Shown here: positions 9,311 through 18,803 of the stretch, piece by piece
How the letters are laid out: every line of letters begins with the position of its first letter
How positions within the stretch are numbered: the stretch's first letter is position 1
DNA from: Spirochaetia bacterium
GTDB taxonomy: Bacteria; Spirochaetota; Leptospiria; Turneriellales; JAOUFE01
Direction of reading: 5' to 3'
DNA length: 34,517 nucleotides
Assembly (NCBI GenBank): GCA_029858425.1
Contig: JAOUFE010000010.1
Location: 1 to 34,517, forward strand
The notes under the pieces: generated by a model
The model's database searches: none
The model's input: only the letters and a program-made list of their open reading frames with translations
Told to the model about the DNA's origin: nothing
Position numbers and translations under genes: made by a program

Positions 9311-9384
9311 ATGGGCAGGAACTCGAAATTTAGTCAGAATGATTCAAATTAGCGAGTTTTTGCCCGCAGATGGCAAAAAAACAA
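9311..9384. repeat. Dispersed palindromic repeat, copy B (left arm + central hairpin)
   Basis: ATGGGCAGGAACTCGAAATTTAGTCAGAATGATTCAAATTAGCGAGTTTTTGCCcgcagaTGGCAAAAA. Confidence 0.75.
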
Positions 9385-9386
9385 AA

Positions 9387-9746
9387 TTATCGAACCAAGT
9401 CAGTACCATACAAATGTTTCTTGATTTTATCCAGCAATAAATTTGGGGCAAAAGGTTTTGTCAGCCATGCCCGGATTCCAGGATTGTGGCCGGGTTCAAT
9501 TTGTACCGGATGATTTTCTGAGGTAAGCATAAACAAGGGGATATTTTTTTCCTGAATAGCCTTTGCAAATTCCATTCCATTCATGCCTGGCATGTGATAG
9601 TCACAAATGATCAAATCAATACCGTCAATCATCGTCATTGCTTTCAAGCCGTTTTCCGCTTCAGTAACTGTAAATTCGCTTTCGAGCAATGTTTTTACAA
9701 TAGTTCTCGTGACGCTGTCGTCTTCCACAATTAATATTTTTTTCAT
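9387..9746 (-). CDS. Single-domain CheY-like response regulator
   Basis: KILIVEDDSVTRTIV; LIICDYHMPGMNGMEF; LTSE; LTKPF: canonical receiver residues. Confidence 0.92.
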   Translation of the reverse strand: MKKILIVEDDSVTRTIVKTLLESEFTVTEAENGLKAMTMIDGIDLIICDYHMPGMNGMEFAKAIQEKNIPLFMLTSENHPVQIEPGHNPGIRAWLTKPFAPNLLLDKIKKHLYGTDLVR

Positions 9747-9760
9747 GTATATTCTTACCG

Positions 9761-10867
9761 TTAAAAAAAATCCACATCTCCAATATCCGCAATATTGCGA
9801 TTGATGGTTTCATTGGTTGATTTTAAATCCAGATTGATCAGGGCAATGTCAATAGCATTCGGGTGATAGATATTTATCAGTCCAGTTTTTCCTCTTATTT
9901 TGCTTTGAAATTTATTTACATGTATGTATGATCTGGCGCTTTCATAGGTGGTCTGATCAAGCAGACAATCCACATGAGCCTTTTTGGTCAAATTTTGCAG
10001 CCGACTGGCGGTATTTACAATATCTCCAAGTACTGTACATGTCATTTTATGGGAATTACCGATATTTCCTGAAAACATGCTGCCGGTGGTTATTCCCAGG
10101 CCATACTGAATGGGAATGGAGAATTTGTGAGTTTGAAATGCCGTCCGGATATCATGGACACATTTAATAGCCCGAATCGAATCATAATCGTATACAACCG
10201 GATATCCAAATGTAGCAAGAATACCATCTCCAAGTATATTGTTTACGCTGCCCATATTTTGATAAATAATATCAATAACAAGATTCATCACGTCATTGAA
10301 ATGTTCGGCCAGTTCAAATGGGCTGACAGTCTCGGCAAGAGCAGTAGAGTTTCTTATATCAAAAAACAAAATAGTGGCGTATGTTTTTATTCCATTGTTT
10401 GTTTTTTCGTTAATGATATGCTCTGCAATCTCCTCGGAGACAAATTTCTTTAAAATTCCTTTTTCCTCAACAAGACGATCCTGATACAATCGCATTCTGA
10501 TCAAATTTGAAATTTTCATGAGAAATTCTATTTGACGCAGCGGTTTATATTGAATGTCGTCGGCTCCGTTTTCAAGGGCAAGAATTCCGGTATCTTCAGA
10601 CATATCAGTAGTTAATACCATTAAAATGGCAGTTGTCAGTTTTTTGAGGTTTTGCAATACCTCAATAGCGGGAAGTTGGAGAATATCAATATCGAGTATA
10701 ATCAGGTCATAGTGCGCATTCGAAATTTTCGTAAATCCTTCATTTTCATCGCTGATAATATCAAAGCGGATATTCATTTTTTGATTGATTCGCAAATACG
10801 CTTCAATTTCCTTGAGCAATCCTCGCTGGGTCATATCCTGGGTAATAAATAAGGCTGCTGCTTCCAT
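9761..10867 (-). CDS. Receiver-like domain fused to class III adenylate/guanylate cyclase domain
   Basis: N-terminal receiver-like region YDLIILDIDILQLPAIEVLQNLKK; cyclase region TILFFDIRNSTALAETVSPFELAEHFNDVM...GSVNNILGDGILATFGYP...TVLGDIVNTASRLQNLT. Confidence 0.88.
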   Translation of the reverse strand: MEAAALFITQDMTQRGLLKEIEAYLRINQKMNIRFDIISDENEGFTKISNAHYDLIILDIDILQLPAIEVLQNLKKLTTAILMVLTTDMSEDTGILALENGADDIQYKPLRQIEFLMKISNLIRMRLYQDRLVEEKGILKKFVSEEIAEHIINEKTNNGIKTYATILFFDIRNSTALAETVSPFELAEHFNDVMNLVIDIIYQNMGSVNNILGDGILATFGYPVVYDYDSIRAIKCVHDIRTAFQTHKFSIPIQYGLGITTGSMFSGNIGNSHKMTCTVLGDIVNTASRLQNLTKKAHVDCLLDQTTYESARSYIHVNKFQSKIRGKTGLINIYHPNAIDIALINLDLKSTNETINRNIADIGDVDFF

Positions 10868-10975
10868 TTTTTATAATACTCATTCAGGCTGTCTGAATAC
10901 AAAAACCGGGTAATTGGAGGATACACTATTTTTACAATAGCGGCAAATAATTAGATTGATTATAAATTTAAACAA

Positions 10976-11019
10976 CAAAAAAGCCAGGTTTCGGTCGGTT
11001 TACAGTTTCCTGGCTTTTA
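10976..11019 (-). terminator. Rho-independent terminator downstream of tRNA-Glu
   Basis: Inverted repeat AAAAGCCAGG...CCTGGCTTTT; on the minus strand it ends in a T-rich tract (CCTGGCTTTTTTG) about 4 nt after tRNA-Glu. Confidence 0.8.
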
Positions 11020-11022
11020 ATG

Positions 11023-11094
11023 CGTCCCCTAGGGGAATTGAACCCCTGTTGCGGGAATGAAAATCCCGAGTCCTAACCACTAGACGAAGGGGAC
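11023..11094 (-). tRNA. tRNA-Glu (TTC)
   Basis: Reverse complement GTCCCCTTCGTCTAGTGGTTAGGACTCGGGATTTTCATTCCCGCAACAGGGGTTCAATTCCCCTAGGGGACG; cloverleaf, anticodon TTC, GGTTCAA T-loop. Confidence 0.95.
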
Positions 11095-11164
11095 AGAACC
11101 TGGTTGCTTCTTTTTTATGGAACAGCATTGTCAAATACTTCCTGAAAAATTTCTGCAACTTGAA

Positions 11165-11187
11165 GAAAATCCGGATATTCCGGATTT
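11165..11187 (-). terminator. Intrinsic terminator immediately 3' of tRNA-Lys
   Basis: AATCCGGA-TAT-TCCGGATT inverted repeat, followed on the minus strand by TTCTTC. Confidence 0.6.
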
Positions 11188-11259
11188 GAGACGGGCGGGA
11201 ATCGAACCCGCGACCCAGTGCTTAAAAGGCACTTGCTCTACCGACTGAGCTACCGTCTC
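11187..11259 (-). tRNA. tRNA-Lys (TTT)
   Basis: Reverse complement GAGACGGTAGCTCAGTCGGTAGAGCAAGTGCCTTTTAAGCACTGGGTCGCGGGTTCGATTCCCGCCCGTCTCA; anticodon loop CTTTTAA. Confidence 0.95.
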
Positions 11260-11348
11260 ATTTTAAATTCTTGTTGTCAAAAAAGTTTCGTTTTACAGCC
11301 GGTCAAGTAAATTTATTTTTAAAGTCTGGCATACCGGGACGAAGAGTT

Positions 11349-11400
11349 TGCATGAATTTCAAGAATCAGATCAAAATGTATTAAAATGGGCAGTTTTGGG
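11349..11400. repeat. Dispersed palindromic repeat, copy C (degenerate half)
   Basis: TTGCATGAATTTCAAGAATCAGATCAAAATGTATTAAAATGGGCAGTTTTGG. Confidence 0.45.
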
Positions 11401-11472
11401 GAAGATTTTGCTTCTTGCCTCCAGTTTCAAGATAATCGTTGATAAACCATCGGGCATTTATGATAGGGATTT

Positions 11473-12729
11473 ATGGACAGGAATCTTTTTCAACAACGCA
11501 GATCTGACTATATAGCCAACAAGAATATTCAAAAGAAAAACATTTCTATTTTTAACCAACTTCAGGATACTCAATATATTGTACCTGCTGATAACATGAG
11601 TTTAATTGGCAAGGCCGTAAACTTTGGGTGCAGCAAGGCATTAGAACTTTTGACCCGTTATGGAATATCCGTAAATGATCTTGCGGAATATCTTGATAGT
11701 TCTCCTGAAATCATACAGAATATAATTAGAGCCAATTTCCATGCAGATTTAATTTTAATAGATGGAGAAGATGCGACTTTACTCAGCGAAGAAAATATCA
11801 GACAATCCAGAAGTAATGCTGTTGAGGTATGCAATGCACGCAAAAACTATTCCTCGTTGATATACTACCGTCCTTCCGGAATAGATATAGAATACTGTAT
11901 TGATGATGTTGTGGATGTACTGGAGGGAATAAATGTGACAGGCGCAGGCGTATATCCTCTGGACGGAATTATTTATCCGAAAGTAGAAAGTGTGCAGGAA
12001 ATACGAATCATCCTTGATTTGATAACAGAAATAGAAAAAAAGAAGAATATTTCGCCAGATACTATAAAAATCCAGTTCCTTGTAGAAAGTCCGGGGGGAA
12101 TTGAATTTTTATACGAAATTGCAAAAGCCTGTGAGGGCAGGCTTACTGGAATTATTTTCGGAATGGCTGATTATGCTTCCGAAATCGGAATTTCCAGTCT
12201 CGATGAAAATCATCCCATGTTCCAATTTGCCAAACAAAGGATAATTCATGCTGCATCTATTTTTCAGGTACCGGCCATTGATTGCATGAGCTTTAATTAT
12301 CCTGTTGCCGATAAAACTATTCAGGATGTCCATCAAAACCGAAAATTGATTCTGGAGAGTATGCGCGATCTTCATGATTTATACATAAGTTCTATCCATA
12401 TGGGAATGAGCGGCAAGTGGGTAGGGCATCCGCTTCAGCTTCTGGCTGCTAAAATTGCGGTGGAAAAAATATTTACGCAGGAAACTATAAATTCTCATCT
12501 CCAGAGTATGCTCAAATATGCAGATTCTGGATCCGGCGCCATGGTCGTAGACGGAAAAATGGCTGATCGAGCTACAGATCGAAGTATTCGTTCTTTTTTA
12601 CGAAAAGGGGTTATAAAAGGAAAAATAAATCCGGATATAGCGCTTCAATCAGGCCTGATTTCACAGGCAGAGTTCGATATTATAGTGAATCGGGGCAGAC
12701 GGGACTCGAACCCGCGACTTCCTGCGTGA
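11473..12729 (+). CDS. HpcH/HpaI aldolase / citrate-lyase beta-like protein
   Basis: RSDYIANKNIQKKNISIFNQLQD...DLILIDGEDAT...GAGVYPLDGIIYPKVESVQEI...IQFLVESPGGIEFLYEIAKACEGRLTGIIFGMADYASEIG...MGMSGKWVGHPLQL. Last ~12 residues (RGRRDSNPRLPA) come from antisense tRNA-Asp. Confidence 0.88.
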   Translation: MDRNLFQQRRSDYIANKNIQKKNISIFNQLQDTQYIVPADNMSLIGKAVNFGCSKALELLTRYGISVNDLAEYLDSSPEIIQNIIRANFHADLILIDGEDATLLSEENIRQSRSNAVEVCNARKNYSSLIYYRPSGIDIEYCIDDVVDVLEGINVTGAGVYPLDGIIYPKVESVQEIRIILDLITEIEKKKNISPDTIKIQFLVESPGGIEFLYEIAKACEGRLTGIIFGMADYASEIGISSLDENHPMFQFAKQRIIHAASIFQVPAIDCMSFNYPVADKTIQDVHQNRKLILESMRDLHDLYISSIHMGMSGKWVGHPLQLLAAKIAVEKIFTQETINSHLQSMLKYADSGSGAMVVDGKMADRATDRSIRSFLRKGVIKGKINPDIALQSGLISQAEFDIIVNRGRRDSNPRLPA

Positions 12730-12764
12730 CAGGCAGGTGCTCTAACCAACTGAACTACTACCCC
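12691..12764 (-). tRNA. tRNA-Asp (GTC)
   Basis: Reverse complement GGGGTAGTAGTTCAGTTGGTTAGAGCACCTGCCTGTCACGCAGGAAGTCGCGGGTTCGAGTCCCGTCTGCCCCG; anticodon loop CTGTCAC. Confidence 0.95.
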
Positions 12765-12852
12765 AGACCTGCGGAAGAAGCATAATAATTATTCAGGTCG
12801 TCAAGAAATAAATATTTGAAGGTTAGGCGGATTTAGGCTCGGTATAGAGATT

Positions 12853-12901
12853 GGGCATGAACTTGAAATTCAGTCAGAATATAGCAAAATGCGCAGTTTT
12901 G
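12853..12901. repeat. Dispersed palindromic repeat, copy D (half)
   Basis: GGGCATGAACTTGAAATTCAGTCAGAATATAGCAAAATGCGCAGTTTTG. Confidence 0.7.
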
Positions 12902-13096
12902 TATTGAAACTGGCTCTTTTATTCGCTACAATTATACCAGCTTGCTACTTCCCATAAGAGATCTTATGTCACATTGATGAATCTTGAATCCGGGTACTTT
13001 AAATGGCATGGGTACTACGTCAGTACTTATGTAAATGGATCTAACTAAAAAACATAATGATTGTCAGGACTGTGTAATATTATTTTTATGTAATGT

Positions 13097-14443
13097 ATGG
13101 ACTTTGCAGAACTACTTTCTACTACTGCATCAAAATTGAAACCAGATTCAGCAATGCTGCTATTTTCCCAGACTACGAAAAGAAGAAATCGAGATGTATT
13201 TTATGATTACAGAAATTCCTCGGACATTATTTATCTTACCGGTCTAAATATTCCAGATATAATATTATATATTTCCTCAGATAAAAAAATTATTTTTTAT
13301 CTGAATTTCCCTGATCCTGGACAAGAAAGATGGACCGGAAAGATGATTACTCCGGAAATCCTGCAATCAAGATTCAAACTGGAAAAAGACAATATTCGGG
13401 AATCCAAAAATTTCTGGAATGATCTTCCGGAAATCCTGAAGAACAAAAGAAGTCTGTATATTGATTTTAATATGCAAAACGATGATTTTGTGAAAATAAT
13501 AAAAGCAGTAAATGATTTAAATAAAAACAATCGAGATGCAACATGCGGCCCCGATCAGTTGCTGCACGTTGGGGAAATCCTGCATGAAGCACGTGTCATA
13601 AAATCCAGAGATGAAATAGAAAAAATTCAGCGGGCTGCACAGGTAACCCAAAAAGGTTTTATTGGAGTGATGAAGTTTACGCGCAAGCCTGGTGATGAGA
13701 TCCTTTACGAATATCAAATAAAATCTGCCGTTGAATCCATTTTCAGAAATTCCGGAATTATGGATATCGCCTACCCCACTATCGTTGCCTCAGGGAACAA
13801 TGCAAATTATCTGCATTATGCAGACCATAGCAGACAAATTCAGAGACATGATTTGATCTTAATGGATGCCGGCTGCGAATATATGGGCTATGCATCTGAT
13901 GTAACGCGAACCTTCCCCGCAAATGGAAAATTCAGCGAATCTCAAAAAGAAATTTACAAGATCGTTCTTGAAGCGCAAAAAAATGCAATCGGATTGTGCC
14001 AAATCGGAAACACCTTTGAAGATATTCATAACAAGGCTGTCCATACTGTGGTATCCGGACTCTGGAATCTGGGTTTATTCAAGGAAATACCCGATGCGAA
14101 CGATAATAAAGAGCGAATTCAACCTTTATCCATAGAAGAAGTTATTGAGAAAAAATATTTTCGGATTTTCTATATGCATTACACATCGCATTTTCTGGGA
14201 CTGGACGTGCATGACGTGGGGAAATACTACATTGATGGCAAATCCAGATTACTGCAATCCGGTATGGTATTTACAGTAGAGCCTGGAATTTATTTGAGCG
14301 AAGATTATGATTTTATTCCCGAAAAATATCGCGGGATTGGTATCAGGATTGAAGACGATATTCTAATTACAGAAAATGGTCACGAGATACTGACGAAGGG
14401 CATACCAAAGGAAATAAAAGAGATTGAGGAGATAACAGCTTAG
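13097..14443 (+). CDS. pepP: M24B aminopeptidase (Xaa-Pro aminopeptidase-like)
   Basis: Metal-site signatures LMDAGCEYMGYASDVTRTF, HFLGLDVHDVG, VEPGIYL, GIGIRIEDDI. Confidence 0.88.
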   Translation: MDFAELLSTTASKLKPDSAMLLFSQTTKRRNRDVFYDYRNSSDIIYLTGLNIPDIILYISSDKKIIFYLNFPDPGQERWTGKMITPEILQSRFKLEKDNIRESKNFWNDLPEILKNKRSLYIDFNMQNDDFVKIIKAVNDLNKNNRDATCGPDQLLHVGEILHEARVIKSRDEIEKIQRAAQVTQKGFIGVMKFTRKPGDEILYEYQIKSAVESIFRNSGIMDIAYPTIVASGNNANYLHYADHSRQIQRHDLILMDAGCEYMGYASDVTRTFPANGKFSESQKEIYKIVLEAQKNAIGLCQIGNTFEDIHNKAVHTVVSGLWNLGLFKEIPDANDNKERIQPLSIEEVIEKKYFRIFYMHYTSHFLGLDVHDVGKYYIDGKSRLLQSGMVFTVEPGIYLSEDYDFIPEKYRGIGIRIEDDILITENGHEILTKGIPKEIKEIEEITA

Positions 14444-14447
14444 GATT

Positions 14448-15350
14448 ATGGACCAAATTTTAAAGCTTCATAAGCCCAACGTTCTTGTCATAGATGAGGA
14501 TGCAACAATGCAGGGAGTTATGACGGATTTGCTGGGCGAGCAGATGAGTATTCAATTTGCAAAAAATTATGCCGAAGCCTTAAAGTTTTTTGAAGAAACA
14601 GATTTAATTATTTCCGAAACCAATATCAGGGATATGGATGTAATTGAAATGATAAAAAAAATAAAGCATCAAAAACCCAATGTATTTATTGTAATTATTA
14701 CATCCCGAAGGGATATGCATTTGGCTGTCGAAGTAATGCGACATGGGGCTATTGATTATATTTTGAAGCCATTTTCGATAGATGAAATTGCAAACCTTGT
14801 AGAAAAATATCTGTTTTTTGCGGTAAACAAACAATCCGATTATGATTTACTGGATATCATTGCTGAAGAAAGCAGAACTTTTATATTACCTACCAATATA
14901 CACGTTGTCAGTCCTTTTGTGTATGAGTTTATCGAAATGATTAAACGCTTTCAGGGTATCAGTAAAAACGATATCTTTTCGATTCGCCTTGTAATTTACG
15001 AGATGCTTATTAATGCCATTGAACACGGGAATCTGGAACTCAATTATGAAACAAAAAAGAATCTTTTAAATACTGGAATAAACTATATAGAATATCTCGA
15101 CAGCCTTAGTCAAATAGCTCCTTACAAAGATCGAAGGGTGGAAATATCCTATCATTATTGCCGTGACAATATATCCTTTAAAATAAAAGATGAAGGCAGA
15201 GGATTTGATGTAAAGAAATTCGAAAACAGGGATATAAAAAATGATCTGCTCGCCCTGCATGGCCGTGGAATTATTATTTCAAAATTCAATATGGATGAAA
15301 TGACATATAACGAATCGGGCAATGAAGTATTGTTGAAGAAAAGGATTTAA
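14448..15350 (+). CDS. Atypical receiver domain fused to HATPase_c (RsbW/anti-sigma-type) domain
   Basis: Receiver-like NVLVIDEDATMQGVMTDLL...DLIISETNIRDMDVIEMIKK...IITS...AIDYILKPF; C-terminal RLVIYEMLINAIEHGN...FKIKDEGRGFDVKKF...LHGRGIIIS. Confidence 0.85.
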   Translation: MDQILKLHKPNVLVIDEDATMQGVMTDLLGEQMSIQFAKNYAEALKFFEETDLIISETNIRDMDVIEMIKKIKHQKPNVFIVIITSRRDMHLAVEVMRHGAIDYILKPFSIDEIANLVEKYLFFAVNKQSDYDLLDIIAEESRTFILPTNIHVVSPFVYEFIEMIKRFQGISKNDIFSIRLVIYEMLINAIEHGNLELNYETKKNLLNTGINYIEYLDSLSQIAPYKDRRVEISYHYCRDNISFKIKDEGRGFDVKKFENRDIKNDLLALHGRGIIISKFNMDEMTYNESGNEVLLKKRI

Positions 15351-15419
15351 ATATATAAAAAATGAATTTAACCTCCATTCTTCGAAGGGAGAATGCCGAT
15401 AAAGAAATGGATAATTTCG

Positions 15420-16364
15420 TTAGCGGATCCACAATAGATTGTTATGCAGGTTCCGCAACAATGATGCTGGATCGGAAACTGTGATTCTTGCATTTTTTAA
15501 TTCAAAGGAAAAGTCCGCAATGAAAGCTCTGGAAATATTCGCTTCGTATACAGATTTATGCGAGAAAATATAATTATTCTTTTGGGATGGCTTAAAGTTT
15601 TGCATTAAAAGCGCCTTTAGCTCTTTATCGAAAATTCCCTGAAGGGGTATATGGGAGTAATGGCCTGGATATCGAATCGTTTGATTAAAAAAATTTATGT
15701 CTGAGTATTTTAGATGAATGATTGTGTCGAATGGAATCATCAGTTTTTGAATCATTGAGATGAATAGTTTAATGAAATTATTGCATGTAAAGCGCATCAT
15801 AAAATTTAAGTATTTTGGGGAAAAGTAATCCGCGAATTCCATTTCTTCAATGGTATTAAAAGCAGATACATTAAACCTTGTTTCAAAGTATACTGCGTTA
15901 AAATATTTTAAAGCATTCTGGAAGTTCCAGCAATCTCTTAAGCTGTGGTTAGAAATATAATTTTTTGTTTGAATGTAATCCAGGGCAAGATTTGCATTTG
16001 TCATATCCTTTATACGCAGATTATTTTGAATAAGCCAGCAATAGAAATTTGTAAGGAGATTTCTATATGCAAAAACGGTATGCGCGTCGATCTCCCGTAA
16101 AGTTAGTTTATGATAATAATCAAACATTTGCTTCCTGAAAGGCAGAAATGTCATATCAAGGAACTGGAACATACTTCGATGCTTGCCCGATATGGATTGG
16201 AAAAAATCCTTTATGATATCATAGGTTTGCTGTCCAGGGTATATTCTGTTACTTAAGAGATATATTTTTATTTTTTCATTGTTTATATCCTCTGAATTTG
16301 TAGAAAAAAAGTTCATCAGCTCCTCAATATAATGATTCTGGGCTTGCTCTTTGAAATGCGCCAT
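15420..16364 (-). CDS. Hypothetical protein, possible degenerate tyrosine-recombinase-like fold
   Basis: C-terminal half IPFDTIIHLKYSDINFFNQTIRYPGHYSHIPLQGIFDKELKALLMQNFKPSQKNNYIFSHKSVYEA resembles integrase catalytic-domain spacing, without RHRY residues. Confidence 0.4.
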   Translation of the reverse strand: MAHFKEQAQNHYIEELMNFFSTNSEDINNEKIKIYLLSNRIYPGQQTYDIIKDFFQSISGKHRSMFQFLDMTFLPFRKQMFDYYHKLTLREIDAHTVFAYRNLLTNFYCWLIQNNLRIKDMTNANLALDYIQTKNYISNHSLRDCWNFQNALKYFNAVYFETRFNVSAFNTIEEMEFADYFSPKYLNFMMRFTCNNFIKLFISMIQKLMIPFDTIIHLKYSDINFFNQTIRYPGHYSHIPLQGIFDKELKALLMQNFKPSQKNNYIFSHKSVYEANISRAFIADFSFELKNARITVSDPASLLRNLHNNLLWIR

Positions 16365-16473
16365 ACATGTGTAATTGCCCGAATTGTCTTTTTTTTACAA
16401 TAATCTAAAAAAAAGTATGATTTATTAAAAAAAACGCAGAATTAATCTTTGGTGATTAACCCTGCGGGCTTGA

Positions 16474-16553
16474 GGCGAAACTCGAAATTTACCTGGAATG
16501 ATTTAAATTAGCGTGGTTTTGGCGCGCAGCGCCCCAAAACCACGCATTTTAAT
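16474..16553. repeat. Dispersed palindromic repeat, copy E (left arm + strong central palindrome)
   Basis: CGAAACTCGAAATTTACCTGGAATGATTTAAATTAGCGTGGTTTTGGCGCgcaGCGCCCCAAAACCACGC. Confidence 0.75.
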
Positions 16554-16568
16554 ACACATCGATAGAAA

Positions 16569-18698
16569 TCAATCTACATTGTATAGAATTTGACCATACG
16601 TTGGTATTGGCCAGACATTATGATCCACTATGACTTCAAGCGAATCTACGCTGGCGCGTAAATCTGCCATATTGGACATAATTGTTTCTTTGTAATATTT
16701 GCCATGCGCAAGAATATCGCCATGCGGTTCACTTGAAAGGTTTTTTTCCAATACATCCACATTTTTTTGGATTGATTTCAGTAAATCAGAGCTGCTTTTA
16801 AGCAAATTTTCCTGAACACTTGTATCCACTTTTACCCCGGTTGTTTTCACCGCATTGATACTGTTGGAGACAATGGTTATGAACTCAATGCCTGAAGGTA
16901 AAAACTGTCTTTTGGCCATTTTTAGCATGGTCAATGCTTCAATTTTTACTGTTTTTATGTATCCTTCAAGAATAATTTCAAAGCGGGATTGCAATTCCAC
17001 TTTGGACAATACGCTATGCTTTTCAAAAATATCCACATTTTTTTTAGCGATAATGCCAGGAATGGCTTCCACAAGAGACTTGAGGTTCTGAAGTCCCCTG
17101 GAATTGGCTTCCTTAACCCAATCTTCAGAATAATTGTTCCCATTGAAAATAATTCTCTTGTGCTTTTTTACAATTTCCTGAACCAGATTAAAAGAATCCG
17201 CTTCGACATCTTTGCTTTTTTCCAGTTTATCCGCTATTTGCCGGAGAGCTTCTGCGACTGCAGTATTCAAGGCAAAATTTGGCCCTGCAATAGACGCCGA
17301 TGAGGGAACCATTCTAAACTCAAACTTGTTTCCCGTAAAGGCAAAAGGCGATGTTCGGTTCCGGTCAGTAGAGTCTTTGGGCAATGACGGTAAAGTAGAA
17401 AGAAGGTTGGAGATAACTCCGCTTTCTTTAATGGATTTTACAGCTCCCGTTTTTTCAATTTGATCCAGAATATCGCTTAGCTGATCTCCAAGGAAGATTG
17501 AAATAATCGCCGGAGGAGCTTCGTTGGCTCCCAGTCTATGATCGTTTCCTGGATTGGCTGCGCTGGCTCTCAGGATATCCGCATATTCATCGACTGCCTT
17601 GATTACAGCCGCAAGAAATACAAGAAACCGAAGATTTGTATGCGGTGTGGCGCTTGGTTCGAGGAGATTTTCGCCTTCATCTGTACCCATGGACCAGTTG
17701 TTGTGCTTTCCCGATCCGTTTACGCCGGCAAATGGTTTTTCATGCAGCAAACAAATCAGGTCATGCCTCATGGCCACTTTTTTAAGTGAATCCATGATCA
17801 ACTGATTGTGATCGGTTGCAATATTGCTGGAGCTGAATATGGGCGCAAGTTCATGCTGCGATGGAGCTACTTCGTTGTGTTTTGTTTTTGATGAAACGCC
17901 GAGTTTCCATAACTCTTCATCCAGATCGCACATAAACGAGGCCACTTTTTCTTTTAGAGTGCCGAAATAATGATCTTCCAGTTCCTGTCCCTTGGGAGGA
18001 GTCGCTCCAAAAAGAGTTCTACCGGTATACACCAGATCCTTTCTTTTTTTATACATATCCTTGCTGATTAAGAAGTATTCTTGTTCGGCTCCTACTGTGG
18101 TAATCACTCTTTTGGCGGTGGTATTTCCAAAAAGCGTTACAATTCGCATGGCTTGTTTTGATAGTGCGTCCATGGATCGTAAAAGCGGAGTTTTCTTATC
18201 CAGAACCTCTCCGGTGTAAGAATAAAACGCTGTCGGTATATATAAAGTTTTATCTCTGTAAAATGCCGGAGAAGTACAGTCCCAGGCCGTATACCCACGA
18301 GCTTCAAAAGTAGCGCGCAAACCTCCCGATGGAAATGACGAGGCATCCGGTTCTCCCTTGATTAATTCCTTACCGGAAAACTCCATAATGATTTTACCGT
18401 CGTTCTGCGGCGAAATAAAGGCATCATGTTTTTCCGCAGTTATACCTGTCATTGGTTGAAACCAGTGCGTAAAGTGGGTTGCCCCCTTCTCTACCGCCCA
18501 GTCTTTCATGGCGTTGGCTACGACTTCTGCCGTATCGGGATCAATGGGTTTACCTTCATCAATGCTCTTTTTTAAAGATTTAAAATACATTTTTGGCAAT
18601 TTTTGCCGCATCGTGCTTTCATTAAAAACATTTTCTCCAAAATATTCATTGACCGAATCTTTTTTCCCGTTACTTTCCAATTCCGAATTCTTGTTCAT
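16569..18698 (-). CDS. glnN: Type III glutamine synthetase
   Basis: 709 aa; THFTHWFQPMTGITAEKHDAF, FPSGGLRATFEARGYTAWDCTSPAF, TTVGAEQEYFLI, KHNEVAPSQHELAPIF, HEKPFAGVNGSGKHNNWSM, NRTSPFAFTGNKFEFRMVPSS. RBS aaaggag upstream of ATG. Confidence 0.96.
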   Translation of the reverse strand: MNKNSELESNGKKDSVNEYFGENVFNESTMRQKLPKMYFKSLKKSIDEGKPIDPDTAEVVANAMKDWAVEKGATHFTHWFQPMTGITAEKHDAFISPQNDGKIIMEFSGKELIKGEPDASSFPSGGLRATFEARGYTAWDCTSPAFYRDKTLYIPTAFYSYTGEVLDKKTPLLRSMDALSKQAMRIVTLFGNTTAKRVITTVGAEQEYFLISKDMYKKRKDLVYTGRTLFGATPPKGQELEDHYFGTLKEKVASFMCDLDEELWKLGVSSKTKHNEVAPSQHELAPIFSSSNIATDHNQLIMDSLKKVAMRHDLICLLHEKPFAGVNGSGKHNNWSMGTDEGENLLEPSATPHTNLRFLVFLAAVIKAVDEYADILRASAANPGNDHRLGANEAPPAIISIFLGDQLSDILDQIEKTGAVKSIKESGVISNLLSTLPSLPKDSTDRNRTSPFAFTGNKFEFRMVPSSASIAGPNFALNTAVAEALRQIADKLEKSKDVEADSFNLVQEIVKKHKRIIFNGNNYSEDWVKEANSRGLQNLKSLVEAIPGIIAKKNVDIFEKHSVLSKVELQSRFEIILEGYIKTVKIEALTMLKMAKRQFLPSGIEFITIVSNSINAVKTTGVKVDTSVQENLLKSSSDLLKSIQKNVDVLEKNLSSEPHGDILAHGKYYKETIMSNMADLRASVDSLEVIVDHNVWPIPTYGQILYNVD

Positions 18699-18803
18699 TC
18701 ATTTTCTCCTTTCTGGGTATCAGTATTGAGGTGATCTGAAATCGACCTTGTTCGTCAATCCTTTTCTCCATTGCTTTATTGAGTTCCAGACCATGCTCGC
18801 CTT

